A stretch of 64,000 nt of DNA from an uncultured Prevotellaceae bacterium (GCA_902769805.1 CACXQL010000005.1:62001-126000); one strand, 5' to 3'. Positions 8,104 to 19,310 are shown, counted from the first letter of the stretch. Notes: generated by a model from the letters alone, not told the origin. Program-made: numbers and translations.

Positions 8104-9495
8104 TCAGAAAATGATTGTCTCCGTACGACGCTCTGGCAGGTAATGGACAAACACCACACTGCGGTTCTGCAGTCCACCATTCCCTATCCGCTCAAAGCGG
8201 AGAGGAGTCTGGATAGGAGGATAGCCTACCATTCCGGCACCGCCCGTAAATGCCTTCCCGTACAGATGAAGTCCCTTCAACAGGAAATATGCGTGGTCGA
8301 AACCCGTGATGGCAAATCGCGGTAAGGCATTCTGCATATCAGCATGGAAGTTCCAACGATACTTCAACTGGATGCGGTTAGTACGGGGCGACTGGAGGTC
8401 GGTATGGAAGGTACCTGGGATATAAGTGTCAAACTTATAGAAGTTCTCCAGCTGATGACGGGTATAGAGCATCCATTCCGTATAGCCGAAGACACTGATC
8501 TGTATTTCTGGATGGTTCAGACGCAGTCCATTGAGCTTTGCCATCGCCGCCGTGAGTTCCTTGGAACGGGCTGTATTCAGAATTACCATATTCCGCTTGG
8601 AGGTACTGAATGACTTAAAGAACGCTGCATCACTGGAGTTAAGGTTCGTGATCTTATAGTCGATACCCTTTGCCTCCAGACGACGACGCAATCCGAAAGT
8701 AAAGATACCTTTCTGGCTGGTAGTGTCATTACAGTCGATGAACACAGGATGCGTATCGCTGAAGCGTTCCATAAAATGGCTGATGAAAGCATCGTTCTGT
8801 TCTGTTTGCGGCTGATATACCTGGAAGATATTCCTGTTCACCAGTGTCTCATGTGTATTGATAGAGAAGGGGATAAACACCCGGATATCATGTGCTGTTG
8901 CGAAATCACTGAGTGGTTTCACCATCTTGGAATATAACGGACCGATGATGACATCACACTCTGCTGCCTTCGGATCGTCAAGGAACGTGCGGATATCAGA
9001 GTCCTCCGCCACATTCCATGCACGGATATCGGTAGAGATACCATTGGCACGCAGACTGTCGCATGCCATCAGTACACCGCGGTAATACTCTATCATCCGC
9101 TTGCCGTCGCCATTAATGGTATGCAAGGGCAGCATCACACCAACACGTATCTCACGCTGGCGGACATCCACGCTCTCCTTCGGTCTGGCAGGCACCTCTA
9201 TCTGTGCCGTGGAGGGCTTTGCCGGAGCTGCCTGCTCATCTGACTGAGGTTCCCGGGACGGCCATGGGATATTGATATAATCACCTTTCTTCAACTCATA
9301 GCCCGGTGTATTCATCTCCGGATTCGCAGCTATCAGTTCCTGAATGGTAATACCATAAGCACGGGCGATACCGAAGATGGTCTCCTTGCGCTTCACCTGA
9401 TGCTGCTCACGGAACTGAGGGCGTTGGGCTAAGGCTGTTTCAGTTGCAAAGAACACTACAGTCAGTAACAATACATATCTGAATAATCGCTTCAT
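8104..9495 (-). CDS. LysM domain protein with type 1 periplasmic-binding fold
   Basis: About 463 residues from MKRLFRYVLLLTVVFF, a signal peptide ending near ALAQ. The mature protein starts with one LysM module (about 32-78; HQVKRKETIFGIARAYGIT, IQELIAANP, LKKGDYINIP), which binds peptidoglycan-like glycan. After a Pro/Ala-rich linker comes a domain of about 340 residues with type 1 periplasmic-binding features (IRVGVMLPLH, YYRGVLMACDSL, VIIGPLYSKMVKPLSDFA, FIPFSI). It is first in an operon with the barrel, transporter and nuclease. Upstream in-frame Mets (9516, 9561) exist, but 9561 lies beyond the likely promoter. It may be a wall-anchored sensor or binding protein. Confidence 0.8.
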   Translation of the reverse strand: MKRLFRYVLLLTVVFFATETALAQRPQFREQHQVKRKETIFGIARAYGITIQELIAANPEMNTPGYELKKGDYINIPWPSREPQSDEQAAPAKPSTAQIEVPARPKESVDVRQREIRVGVMLPLHTINGDGKRMIEYYRGVLMACDSLRANGISTDIRAWNVAEDSDIRTFLDDPKAAECDVIIGPLYSKMVKPLSDFATAHDIRVFIPFSINTHETLVNRNIFQVYQPQTEQNDAFISHFMERFSDTHPVFIDCNDTTSQKGIFTFGLRRRLEAKGIDYKITNLNSSDAAFFKSFSTSKRNMVILNTARSKELTAAMAKLNGLRLNHPEIQISVFGYTEWMLYTRHQLENFYKFDTYIPGTFHTDLQSPRTNRIQLKYRWNFHADMQNALPRFAITGFDHAYFLLKGLHLYGKAFTGGAGMVGYPPIQTPLRFERIGNGGLQNRSVVFVHYLPERRTETIIF

Positions 9496-9521
9496 AATAC
9501 ACTTTTTAGTCATTTCGCCTA

Positions 9522-9529
9522 CAAAATTA
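9522..9529 (-). promoter_or_regulatory. Candidate -7 box for the LysM-protein operon
   Basis: CAAAATTA on the + strand reads TAATTTTG on the - strand, matching TAnnTTTG, 27 bases upstream of the ATG at 9495. No clear -33 TTTG accompanies it. Confidence 0.35.
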
Positions 9530-9549
9530 CAAAAAAGAAACGTGTTTCT

Positions 9550-9580
9550 TTTGTTCTGCACTTGTTTTTTCGTAATTTTG
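9550..9580 (+). promoter_or_regulatory. Bacteroidetes promoter for the CHU_C-uvrA genes
   Basis: TTTG at 9550-9553 and TAATTTTG at 9573-9580 are separated by 19 bases, the expected -33/-7 arrangement, 17 bases before the ATG at 9598. Confidence 0.65.
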
Positions 9581-9597
9581 CAGAAATATTTCTGTTT

Positions 9598-10041
9598 ATG
9601 AAAACATTTTTATATATATTTCTATTCCTGTTTGCCATCTTGGCAATGCCGACATCATCCTTTGCAGATGATAATGATGACGAGGAGACTGCAGACTCCA
9701 CCGCTGACTCCACCGCCTTACAACCCAGTAAACTGGAGATGCCCAATGCCTTCTCACCCAATGGTGACGGTATCAATGAAATCTATAGGGCAAAACAAGA
9801 CAAATACCAGAACATCACGGAATTCAAGGCGATGATCTTCAACCGATGGGGACAATGTCTCTATACATGGACTGACATCACTGGCGGTTGGGACGGTAAT
9901 TACAAAGGCAAGCCCGTCAAGGACGGGGTTTACTTTGTCCGTGTCCAGGCAAGAGGTGGTGACGGTCAGGTGTTTGATATCAGAAAGGATGTGAACCTGC
10001 TACGTAAGTTCAATGAGGTGACAAATAGTTATGAGCAGTGA
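9598..10041 (+). CDS. Exported free-standing CHU_C / gliding-motility type C-terminal domain protein
   Basis: A 147-residue protein. MKTFLYIFLFLFAILAMPTSSFA is a signal peptide, followed by an acidic Asp/Glu/Thr linker. The rest is a complete domain of the type normally found at the very C-terminus of giant adhesins secreted by the type IX system: PNAFSPNGDGIN, IFNRWGQCLYT, GGWDGNYKGKPVKDGVYFV. Here it stands alone with no adhesin attached. A Met further upstream (9562) would overlap the promoter, so 9598 is chosen. Its stop overlaps the uvrA start by 11 bases, so the two are likely translationally coupled. Confidence 0.85.
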   Translation: MKTFLYIFLFLFAILAMPTSSFADDNDDEETADSTADSTALQPSKLEMPNAFSPNGDGINEIYRAKQDKYQNITEFKAMIFNRWGQCLYTWTDITGGWDGNYKGKPVKDGVYFVRVQARGGDGQVFDIRKDVNLLRKFNEVTNSYEQ

Positions 10042-12901
10042 CAAGAAGATTAATGTCTGGGGGGCAAGGGTACACAACCTGAAGAATATTGATGTCGAGA
10101 TACCCCGTCAGTCACTGACTGTTATCACCGGACTAAGCGGTAGCGGTAAGTCCTCTCTTGCCTTCGATACCATCTTCGCAGAGGGACAGCGTCGTTATAT
10201 CGAGACATTCTCGGCATACGCCCGTAACTTCCTCGGTGGCATGGAGCGTCCTGACGTGGATAAGATCACAGGACTCTCGCCCGTCATCAGCATAGAACAA
10301 AAAACCACTAATAAGAATCCCCGTTCCACAGTAGGAACAACCACAGAAATCTACGACTACATGCGTCTGCTCTTTGCCCGTGCGGGCAAGGCATACAGTT
10401 ATATGACAGGAGAGCCGATGGTGAAATATACAGAGGAGAAAGTCATTGAGATGGTCAGGCATGACTATGCCGGGAAACGTATTCTGCTCCTCGCTCCCGT
10501 TGTACGCAGTCGTAAAGGTCATTACCGGGAGCTCTTCGAGAGCATGCGTCGTAAGGGTTATCTGCATGTCAGGGTGGACGGAGAGGTACAGGAGATTACC
10601 CGTGGCATGAAGGTCGACCGCTATAAAAACCACGATATAGAGGTGGTAATTGATCGACTGAAGGTCCCGACAGAACCGGAACCTACGGAAAACCGTTTGA
10701 AGAAAAGTGTCCAGATGGCGATGAAACAGGGCGAGGGACTCTTGATGGTTATGGACTATGAGTCGGGAGCCGTCAAACATTTCTCCCGTCGGTTGATGTG
10801 TCCCACAACAGGTATTTCCTATAGTGACCCAGCCCCGAACACCTTTTCTTTCAATTCGCCACAGGGTGCCTGTCCGCGCTGTAAGGGCTTAGGCTATATC
10901 AATGAGATTGATTTGGCGAAAGTCATTCCCAACAGCAAACAAAGTATCCATGACGGAGCCATCGTACCTTTGGGGAAATACAAGAATCAGATGATATTCT
11001 GGCAGATAGATGCCATCCTGAAGAAGTACGACTGCAATATCAAGACACGTGTGGACGATATTCCAGAAGAGACACTGAGTGAGATCCTGTACGGTTCTTT
11101 AGAGGATGTACGCATCGACAAGGAGTTGGTTCATACCTCGAGTGACTATTTCGTGAGCTTCGACGGCATTGTCAAATACCTGCGTAATGTCATGGAGAAT
11201 GACGAGAGCAGCAGTGGACAGAAATGGGCAGACCAGTTTCTGGCAGAATGCGAATGCCCGGAATGTCACGGACAACGATTGCACCGTGAGGCACTGTCGT
11301 ATAAGATCTGGGACAAGAATATCTCTGAACTGGCTAACATGGATCTGACAGAACTGCGAGAATGGCTGGATGAAGTGGAAGAGCATATGGACAACCAACA
11401 GCAACAGATAGCCTCGGAGATTCTGAAAGAAATACGTACAAGACTTGATTTCCTATTGGAAGTCGGTCTTGACTATCTCGCCCTCAACCGCCAGTCGGCA
11501 TCTCTTTCGGGTGGTGAAAGCCAACGCATCCGTCTTGCTACCCAGATCGGTTCTCAACTCGTCAACGTACTCTACATCCTTGACGAGCCGAGTATAGGAC
11601 TACATCAGCGTGACAATAACCGTCTTATCAAATCCCTGAAAGAATTACGGAACCTCGGTAATACTGTCATCGTCGTGGAGCACGACCGTGACATGATGCT
11701 CCATGCCGACTATATCGTGGACATCGGTCCGAAGGCAGGTCGCAAGGGTGGCGAGGTCGTATTTCAAGGAACTGTCGGGGAGATGCTGAAGACCGATACT
11801 ATCACCGCACAATATCTGAACGGTACCTTGAATATAGAGATTCCGAAACAACGTCGCAAGGGCAATGGCAAGAGCCTCATCCTAAGAGGTTGCCGCGGCA
11901 ATAACCTGAAGCATATCGACGTGGAGTTTCCTTTGGGTGAATTGATTCTCGTCACTGGAGTCAGTGGCTCCGGTAAATCAACCCTCATCAACGAGACGCT
12001 CTACCCCATCCTCTCCAAGCATTTCTATCGTTCATTGCAACAACCCATGCCATACGACAGTATTGAAGGACTGGAATATATAGATAAGGTGGTGAATGTC
12101 GACCAAAGTCCTATCGGTCGTACACCACGCTCTAATCCTGCTACCTATACAGGAGTATTCTCTGATATCCGTAACCTCTTCGTTCATCTGCCAGAGGCTC
12201 AGATTCGCGGTTACAAGCCCGGACGCTTCTCCTTCAATGTGAAGGGAGGACGCTGTGAGACCTGCAGCGGTAATGGTTACAAGACTATCGAGATGAATTT
12301 CCTTCCCGACATACAGGTACCTTGTGAGGAGTGTCATGGTAAGCGTTATAACCGCGAGACTTTGGAGGTGCGTTATAAAGGCAAGTCGATTGCTGATGTA
12401 CTCGACATGACCATCAATCAGGCCGTGGAGTTCTTTGAGAATATCCCTGACATCCTGAGAAAAATAAAGACTATCCAGGAAGTGGGACTGGGATATATCA
12501 AACTCGGACAACCCTCTACGACGCTCAGCGGTGGTGAGAGTCAGCGTGTGAAACTCGCCACCGAGCTGTCGAAGAAGGACACGGGAAAGACGCTCTATAT
12601 CCTCGACGAGCCGACGACGGGTCTGCACTTCGAGGACATCCGCATCCTCATGGACGTGCTGCAGAAGTTAGTAGACCGTGGCAATACCGTCATTGTCATC
12701 GAGCATAACCTCGATGTCATCAAACTCGCCGACCATATCATCGACATGGGACCGGAGGGCGGCCGCAACGGTGGTACTGTCCTCACCACGGGAACTCCTG
12801 AGGAAATCGCCAAGAGCAAGAAAGGTTTCACTCCGGCATTTCTGAAGGAAGAGTTAGGCGGCACCTATCGCATCGATAGCCCCGAGCAAACGGGTCGATA
12901 G
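10031..12901 (+). CDS. uvrA: Excinuclease ABC subunit A
   Basis: A 956-residue DNA-damage recognition ATPase, near the 940 residues of E. coli UvrA. Both ABC modules are present: Walker A GLSGSGKSSLAFDT with signature LSGGESQRIRLA, and Walker A GVSGSGKSTLINET with LSGGESQRVKLA. The UvrB-interaction and insertion regions are full length. The C-terminal zinc module (CETCSGNG ... CEECHGKR) is intact. The first zinc module reads C257-P-T-T260 ... CPRC, so the second Cys of the first CxxC pair is Thr. Many Bacteroidetes carry more than one uvrA; this one has no uvrB or uvrC neighbour and follows a cell-surface type gene. Confidence 0.95.
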   Translation: MSSDKKINVWGARVHNLKNIDVEIPRQSLTVITGLSGSGKSSLAFDTIFAEGQRRYIETFSAYARNFLGGMERPDVDKITGLSPVISIEQKTTNKNPRSTVGTTTEIYDYMRLLFARAGKAYSYMTGEPMVKYTEEKVIEMVRHDYAGKRILLLAPVVRSRKGHYRELFESMRRKGYLHVRVDGEVQEITRGMKVDRYKNHDIEVVIDRLKVPTEPEPTENRLKKSVQMAMKQGEGLLMVMDYESGAVKHFSRRLMCPTTGISYSDPAPNTFSFNSPQGACPRCKGLGYINEIDLAKVIPNSKQSIHDGAIVPLGKYKNQMIFWQIDAILKKYDCNIKTRVDDIPEETLSEILYGSLEDVRIDKELVHTSSDYFVSFDGIVKYLRNVMENDESSSGQKWADQFLAECECPECHGQRLHREALSYKIWDKNISELANMDLTELREWLDEVEEHMDNQQQQIASEILKEIRTRLDFLLEVGLDYLALNRQSASLSGGESQRIRLATQIGSQLVNVLYILDEPSIGLHQRDNNRLIKSLKELRNLGNTVIVVEHDRDMMLHADYIVDIGPKAGRKGGEVVFQGTVGEMLKTDTITAQYLNGTLNIEIPKQRRKGNGKSLILRGCRGNNLKHIDVEFPLGELILVTGVSGSGKSTLINETLYPILSKHFYRSLQQPMPYDSIEGLEYIDKVVNVDQSPIGRTPRSNPATYTGVFSDIRNLFVHLPEAQIRGYKPGRFSFNVKGGRCETCSGNGYKTIEMNFLPDIQVPCEECHGKRYNRETLEVRYKGKSIADVLDMTINQAVEFFENIPDILRKIKTIQEVGLGYIKLGQPSTTLSGGESQRVKLATELSKKDTGKTLYILDEPTTGLHFEDIRILMDVLQKLVDRGNTVIVIEHNLDVIKLADHIIDMGPEGGRNGGTVLTTGTPEEIAKSKKGFTPAFLKEELGGTYRIDSPEQTGR

Positions 12902-12920
12902 GCGGCACCTATCGTATCGA
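12855..12920 (+). repeat. Direct repeat across the uvrA stop codon
   Basis: A 22-base sequence (TAGGCGGCACCTATCG then C/T then ATCGA) occurs at 12855-12876 and again at 12899-12920 with one difference, 44 bases apart. The second copy begins with the uvrA stop codon. This looks like a slipped duplication of the gene's 3' end. Confidence 0.5.
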
Positions 12921-12921
12921 A

Positions 12922-12954
12922 AGGCGGCGGCTATCTCCATGATAGCCGCCGCCT
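12922..12954 (+). terminator. Strong hairpin after uvrA
   Basis: A perfect 13-base inverted repeat (AGGCGGCGGCTAT / ATAGCCGCCGCCT, 12922-12934 and 12942-12954) with a 7-base loop, followed by AACTTTT. It sits just downstream of uvrA and before the convergent nuoN end. Confidence 0.65.
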
Positions 12955-12964
12955 AACTTTTATG

Positions 12965-12992
12965 AGCCTCTGTGGGTTAGAATACAGAGGCT
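12965..12992 (-). terminator. Hairpin overlapping the nuoN stop
   Basis: A perfect 9-base inverted repeat (AGCCTCTGT / ACAGAGGCT, 12965-12973 and 12984-12992) covers the end of nuoN (stop 12977-12979). It may help terminate the nuo transcript, but no long T run follows on the minus strand. Confidence 0.35.
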
Positions 12993-14413
12993 GTAAAGAG
13001 CCAGTCATAGACGCAGGAGCAGACTCCGAAGAGGACGATGCCTGCGGTACATACGACTAGTGCAAGACGCGTATTAAAGTCTGTCCTGAACGTGGGCAGC
13101 GGTGTGTCACACGGTTTGATATACATCGCCTTCACTATCAACAGGTAGTAGTAGAGTGACACGACCGTGTTGATCAAGGCAATGAAGACCACGAAGTATG
13201 CCCAGAAAGAACCCTGCTCTGCTGCAGCCATGAAAACGAAGAACTTCGAGAACATACCTGCAAAGGGTGGAATACCTGCCAGTGAGAACAACGCTAACGT
13301 CATCAGGAACGACAGTTTCGGATTGGTCTGATAGAACCCGTCATAGGCAGACATGTCGGTACGACCGCCATTGTTCTGCTCCACCGCATTGATAACAGTG
13401 AATACTGCCATGTTTGCAACAACATAGACCAACACGTAATACATCAACGCTGCCATACCCGTCTGACTACTTCCGACAACGGCAAGCATGATATAGCCTG
13501 CCTGCGAGATAGAACTGAACGCCATAAAGCGCTTGAGTTCACTCTGACGGATGGCGAAGAGGTTAGCAATGGTGATACTGAGTACAATGACGATATAGAG
13601 CACATACTCGTAATACTCGACAAGCGGTGCAAAGGTCTTCATCAGGATAGTCATCAGCGCAAAAGCCGCTGCACCCTTGGAGCAAACACTCAGATAACCC
13701 GTGATTGGTGTGGGAGCGCCCTCGTAGGTGTCGGCTGTCCAGAAATGGAAAGGTACAAGCGACAACTTAAAACCCAGTCCACTAAAGAAGAATACCAGTC
13801 CCATAATGGTGAGAGGCTTTACCGTGAGCTGTGCTGCGACATCCGCGAAATAGAGTGTTCCTGTGGCAGCATAGATAAACGAGATACCATAAAGCATCAC
13901 GCCACTGGAGAAAGTCGCTATCAGGACATACTTGGCACCTGCCTCAGCAGAGTTTTTCTTCCACTTGTCGAGAGCGACCAGGCATGCCATCGGCACGGAA
14001 GCCATCTCCAGTCCGAGGAAGAACATCAGGAAATTACCACTCGACATCATGATGAACATACCCAGTAAGGTAGAGAGGATGAGCATGTAAAACTCACCTT
14101 CGTTCTTAACATTCATCGCATTCGACTCCACCCACGGCTGTGCCATGATAACAACTATCAAGGAACCTGCAGCGAGGATGGCTTTCATTACCTGGGATGC
14201 CTGGCTTGCGACATACATCGCACCAAAAGCCTCAGCAGGTTTTGCCGTCAGACAGACAACCGTCACTACCGCCAACACACCAATGGTCATCGCTGCCAAC
14301 GCATAGCCTTTGACCTTCATCCGTGTGATGATAAAGTCAATGAAAAAGACAACGATTAAGCCAAGTACCAGAAAGGCTTCGGGAATCATATTTAGAAATT
14401 GTCCGTAATTCAT
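12977..14413 (-). CDS. nuoN: NADH-quinone oxidoreductase-type subunit N
   Basis: A 478-residue antiporter-like membrane subunit of respiratory complex I, last gene of the nuo operon. It has about fourteen hydrophobic helices. The proton-pathway region GLGFKLSLVPFHFWTADTYEGAPTPITGYLS, with its conserved Lys and the PFHxWxxDxYEGAPT pattern, is plain, as is the FMAFSSISQAGYIML stretch. Length matches NuoN. It starts 18 bases after nuoM. Its role is to couple electron transfer to proton translocation in the inner membrane. Confidence 0.93.
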   Translation of the reverse strand: MNYGQFLNMIPEAFLVLGLIVVFFIDFIITRMKVKGYALAAMTIGVLAVVTVVCLTAKPAEAFGAMYVASQASQVMKAILAAGSLIVVIMAQPWVESNAMNVKNEGEFYMLILSTLLGMFIMMSSGNFLMFFLGLEMASVPMACLVALDKWKKNSAEAGAKYVLIATFSSGVMLYGISFIYAATGTLYFADVAAQLTVKPLTIMGLVFFFSGLGFKLSLVPFHFWTADTYEGAPTPITGYLSVCSKGAAAFALMTILMKTFAPLVEYYEYVLYIVIVLSITIANLFAIRQSELKRFMAFSSISQAGYIMLAVVGSSQTGMAALMYYVLVYVVANMAVFTVINAVEQNNGGRTDMSAYDGFYQTNPKLSFLMTLALFSLAGIPPFAGMFSKFFVFMAAAEQGSFWAYFVVFIALINTVVSLYYYLLIVKAMYIKPCDTPLPTFRTDFNTRLALVVCTAGIVLFGVCSCVYDWLFTASVF

Positions 14414-14431
14414 ATCTTATACCCTCCTTTT

Positions 14432-15913
14432 TTAAATGATATTAGCCAAAATAGGTCCTACTGCGTCACTGATGACATTGCTTGCCCAGAGAGGGAACAG
14501 ACCGAGACCTGCCACACAAGCAATGAGACAGATAACAGCGACACGCTCATCCCATGTAGCATCCGTCAACTCCAGGTAATGCTTGTTCTTCACCTCACCA
14601 TAGAGAATCTTACCAACGACACGGAGGATATAAACCGCCGTGACGACGATAGAGGTACAAGCAATGATAGTGGCGACACGATGGAAATTGTCGGGATTCT
14701 CAAACGAACCTACAAAGATCGTCATCTCTGCGATGAATCCAGAGAAGCCTGGCAAACCGAGGTTAGCAAGACCTGCCACGACATAACCCACTGCAAGGAA
14801 TGGCATAATCTTCATCAGACCATCCAGATAGCGGATATCACGAGTATGCGTACGTCCGTAGATCATACCGATGAGGGCAAAGAAGAGAGCCGTCATCAGA
14901 CCATGTGACAACATCTGCAGGATAGCTCCGGTGCAAGATGTCTTAGTCATCATCAACAAAGCGAAGAGTACCAAGCCACAGTGGGATACCGACGAGTAGG
15001 CGTTGATATATTTCAAGTCAGTCTGTACACAGGCTGAGAAAGCACCATATACCACAGAGATGGTCGTGAGTATCAGGAATATCCATGCCAACTCATTGGC
15101 GGCATCAGGCAACAGATACATGGCAACACGGAAACAACCGTAACCTCCGAGTTTCATCAACACACCGGCATGCAGCATGGAGACAGCTGTCGGTGCAGAG
15201 GCATGACCGTCGGGAGACCATGTGTGGAAGGGGAATAGGGCTCCAAGCACACCAAAACCGATAAAGATGAAGGGGAAGAAGATCTTCTGCGTCTCCACTG
15301 GGATATTGTTCATGGCGGCTATCTCATTGACATTCATCGTCGTGGCACCACTATAATAGTAGATACCCAAGATACCGAGAATCAAGAGAGCGGAACCTCC
15401 CATCAACATCAAAGTCAGTTTCATAGCGGCATACTCCTTGTTACCACTTCCCCATACACCTATCAGGAGGTACATGGGAATCAGTGCCACCTCATAGAAC
15501 ATGAACATGGTGAACATATCGGTGCAGATAAAGAAACCGTACACACCCGTGGAAAGGAGGGTGAACCATAGGAAATACTCCTTTGTCATCGGCTTCAACT
15601 GCCAGGAGGCAAATGTTCCTGTGAAAACGATAATGCTTGACAGCAACAACATCACTACGGAAATACCGTCGACACCTACACTATATGCGATATTCAATGG
15701 CTTGAACCAAGGGACACTATAGGTCAACAGCATCACATCGGTATTGCCTGCCGCGCGTTGTTGAACGAAATAGATGGTCAGCCATATAGACAAGGCAAGC
15801 AACATTGACGCTCCTGCCACCATCACACCACGCACCTGATTCAGGCTCTTGGCAAGCCAAAGTCCTAGAAGCATCAGGGCGGGAATTACTACGAATAATG
15901 TTAATATACTCAT
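14432..15913 (-). CDS. nuoM: NADH-quinone oxidoreductase-type subunit M
   Basis: A 493-residue antiporter-like subunit of complex I. The start MSILTLFVVIPALMLLGLW at 15913 is preferred over an upstream open extension, because it begins at the first membrane helix and leaves 17 bases after nuoL. The conserved MFYEVALIPMYLLIG (transmembrane Glu) and PFHTWSPDGHASAPTAVSMLHAGVLMKLGGYG (Lys and His of the proton path) identify NuoM. The usual HSHCGLVL-type sequence appears as SSVSHCGLVLF. Confidence 0.94.
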   Translation of the reverse strand: MSILTLFVVIPALMLLGLWLAKSLNQVRGVMVAGASMLLALSIWLTIYFVQQRAAGNTDVMLLTYSVPWFKPLNIAYSVGVDGISVVMLLLSSIIVFTGTFASWQLKPMTKEYFLWFTLLSTGVYGFFICTDMFTMFMFYEVALIPMYLLIGVWGSGNKEYAAMKLTLMLMGGSALLILGILGIYYYSGATTMNVNEIAAMNNIPVETQKIFFPFIFIGFGVLGALFPFHTWSPDGHASAPTAVSMLHAGVLMKLGGYGCFRVAMYLLPDAANELAWIFLILTTISVVYGAFSACVQTDLKYINAYSSVSHCGLVLFALLMMTKTSCTGAILQMLSHGLMTALFFALIGMIYGRTHTRDIRYLDGLMKIMPFLAVGYVVAGLANLGLPGFSGFIAEMTIFVGSFENPDNFHRVATIIACTSIVVTAVYILRVVGKILYGEVKNKHYLELTDATWDERVAVICLIACVAGLGLFPLWASNVISDAVGPILANII

Positions 15914-15930
15914 AATTGTAACTTTCTTTT

Positions 15931-17928
<1,998 letters not shown>

Positions 17929-18237
17929 TTACCATTTCATGTTCTTAATACTGTCAACGCTATCACTGCGGAAGTTGCGATAGACATTGATGATAATAGC
18001 AATCGCTACTGCCGACTCTGCAGCTGCCACTCCTATAACGAAGAGCGTCATAAACATACCCTCCATGCCATCGGGATAAAGCAAACGGTTGACAGCAGCA
18101 AAGTTGATATCCACAGCGTTGAGAATCAACTCTACAGAGATGAGCATAGCAATCAGGTTGCGACGAGTCACAAAGCCATAGACACCGATAAAGAACAACA
18201 GCGCACTAAGTGCGAAATAACATTCAACGGGAATCAT
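17929..18237 (-). CDS. nuoK: NADH-quinone oxidoreductase-type subunit K
   Basis: A 102-residue three-helix membrane subunit of complex I. The sequence has the conserved membrane Glu residues in LISVELILNAVDINF and AAAESAVAIAIIINVYR. The start ATG overlaps the nuoJ stop by 4 bases (ATGA), so translation is coupled. Confidence 0.95.
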   Translation of the reverse strand: MIPVECYFALSALLFFIGVYGFVTRRNLIAMLISVELILNAVDINFAAVNRLLYPDGMEGMFMTLFVIGVAAAESAVAIAIIINVYRNFRSDSVDSIKNMKW

Positions 18238-18749
18238 GCCTTATCCTCCTTTCTTGCTATAGCTAAACCACCGATAATACATGCCAGCAGGAAGAGAGAG
18301 ATAAACTCAAAGGGCAGCACATACTGATACTTACCAGCACCTACCAGTGCCATACCGATCTCTTTCATCGGCACTTCCGTATTTGTCGGAGCTATTGTGA
18401 GATAACCTGTCTTGAACAGTATCAGGCTCACTACTACAAGTCCTGCTAAGGCAGCAAGACCACCAGTAATCATCTTACTTGCTTTCACACGCTCTTCTAA
18501 TCCCTGAAGGGAACGCTTGCTCACCAACTGGATGGCAAAAACAAAAATCATCGTCACGCCACCAGCATAGACGGCTATCTGAGCAGCACCCAAATAGGTG
18601 TAGTCAAGTAGAAAGTAGATGCCTGCTACTCCCAAGAGTACAAACAACATATATGTAGCGGCACGCATAATCCTTGTCGTCGTCACACACAGCAAGGCTG
18701 ATATGACAATGACTGCCGCTATAATCGTAAACATAACAATATTACCCAT
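18234..18749 (-). CDS. nuoJ: NADH-quinone oxidoreductase-type subunit J
   Basis: A 171-residue membrane subunit of complex I with five hydrophobic helices. The conserved third helix GAAQIAVYAGGVTMIFVFAI is clear. It lies between nuoI (6-base gap) and nuoK (4-base overlap). Confidence 0.93.
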   Translation of the reverse strand: MGNIVMFTIIAAVIVISALLCVTTTRIMRAATYMLFVLLGVAGIYFLLDYTYLGAAQIAVYAGGVTMIFVFAIQLVSKRSLQGLEERVKASKMITGGLAALAGLVVVSLILFKTGYLTIAPTNTEVPMKEIGMALVGAGKYQYVLPFEFISLFLLACIIGGLAIARKEDKA

Positions 18750-18755
18750 AGCTGT

Positions 18756-19301
18756 TTACTTCGTTTTAGTATTAAACTTACCTATTTCCTGCGGAGCACC
18801 GCCGTCAATCAGGTTAGGCAGCGAACCACCCTTGTATATCTCCTTGTCAAGATGCAACACTAAGGCGCCACGATCGAATACAGCATTCTCGAAATCATTT
18901 GTAAACTCAATGGCATCGAAGTTGCAGGCATTCGTACAGAGCTGACAGAACATACAGTCGCCTAAGTCATACTGATAGTCGTCAAGCACCTTCTTTTTCT
19001 TACCAGTCTCTGGATCTTCCTCCATGTGGGAAGTAATCTTAATGGTTCCATTAGGACAGGTCTTCTCACACAGCGTACATGCCGTACACTTATAACTGCC
19101 ATCCTCGTTGCGCTTAAACACCAGACGACCACGATGGCGCTTTGCCACGTGAAGGGTCGTCTTACGGTTCTCAGGATACTGCTCTGTCGACTTGTTGGTA
19201 AAGAAATCCTTGAAATATTCCTTCCAAGTAATCTTCATACCTGTAGCCAACGTCTTCAAGCCGTGTCCAATCTCTCCGAAATATGTTTTGTTATCTTCCA
19301 T
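18756..19301 (-). CDS. nuoI: NADH-quinone oxidoreductase-type subunit I (two 4Fe-4S clusters)
   Basis: A 181-residue ferredoxin-like subunit carrying clusters N6a and N6b. The two motifs are CTACTLCEKTCPNG and CMFCQLCTNACNFDAIE, each with four Cys. The basic N-terminal region (ENRKTTLHVAKRHRGRL) is typical of NuoI. A Lys-rich loop (GKKKKV) separates the two clusters. It passes electrons towards NuoB. Confidence 0.94.
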   Translation of the reverse strand: MEDNKTYFGEIGHGLKTLATGMKITWKEYFKDFFTNKSTEQYPENRKTTLHVAKRHRGRLVFKRNEDGSYKCTACTLCEKTCPNGTIKITSHMEEDPETGKKKKVLDDYQYDLGDCMFCQLCTNACNFDAIEFTNDFENAVFDRGALVLHLDKEIYKGGSLPNLIDGGAPQEIGKFNTKTK

Positions 19302-19310
19302 TGCTATACC

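Noticed and set aside
12032..12628. Minus-strand open frame of 198 codons inside uvrA
   Set aside because: Antisense to conserved ABC motifs; composition explained by the uvrA codons.
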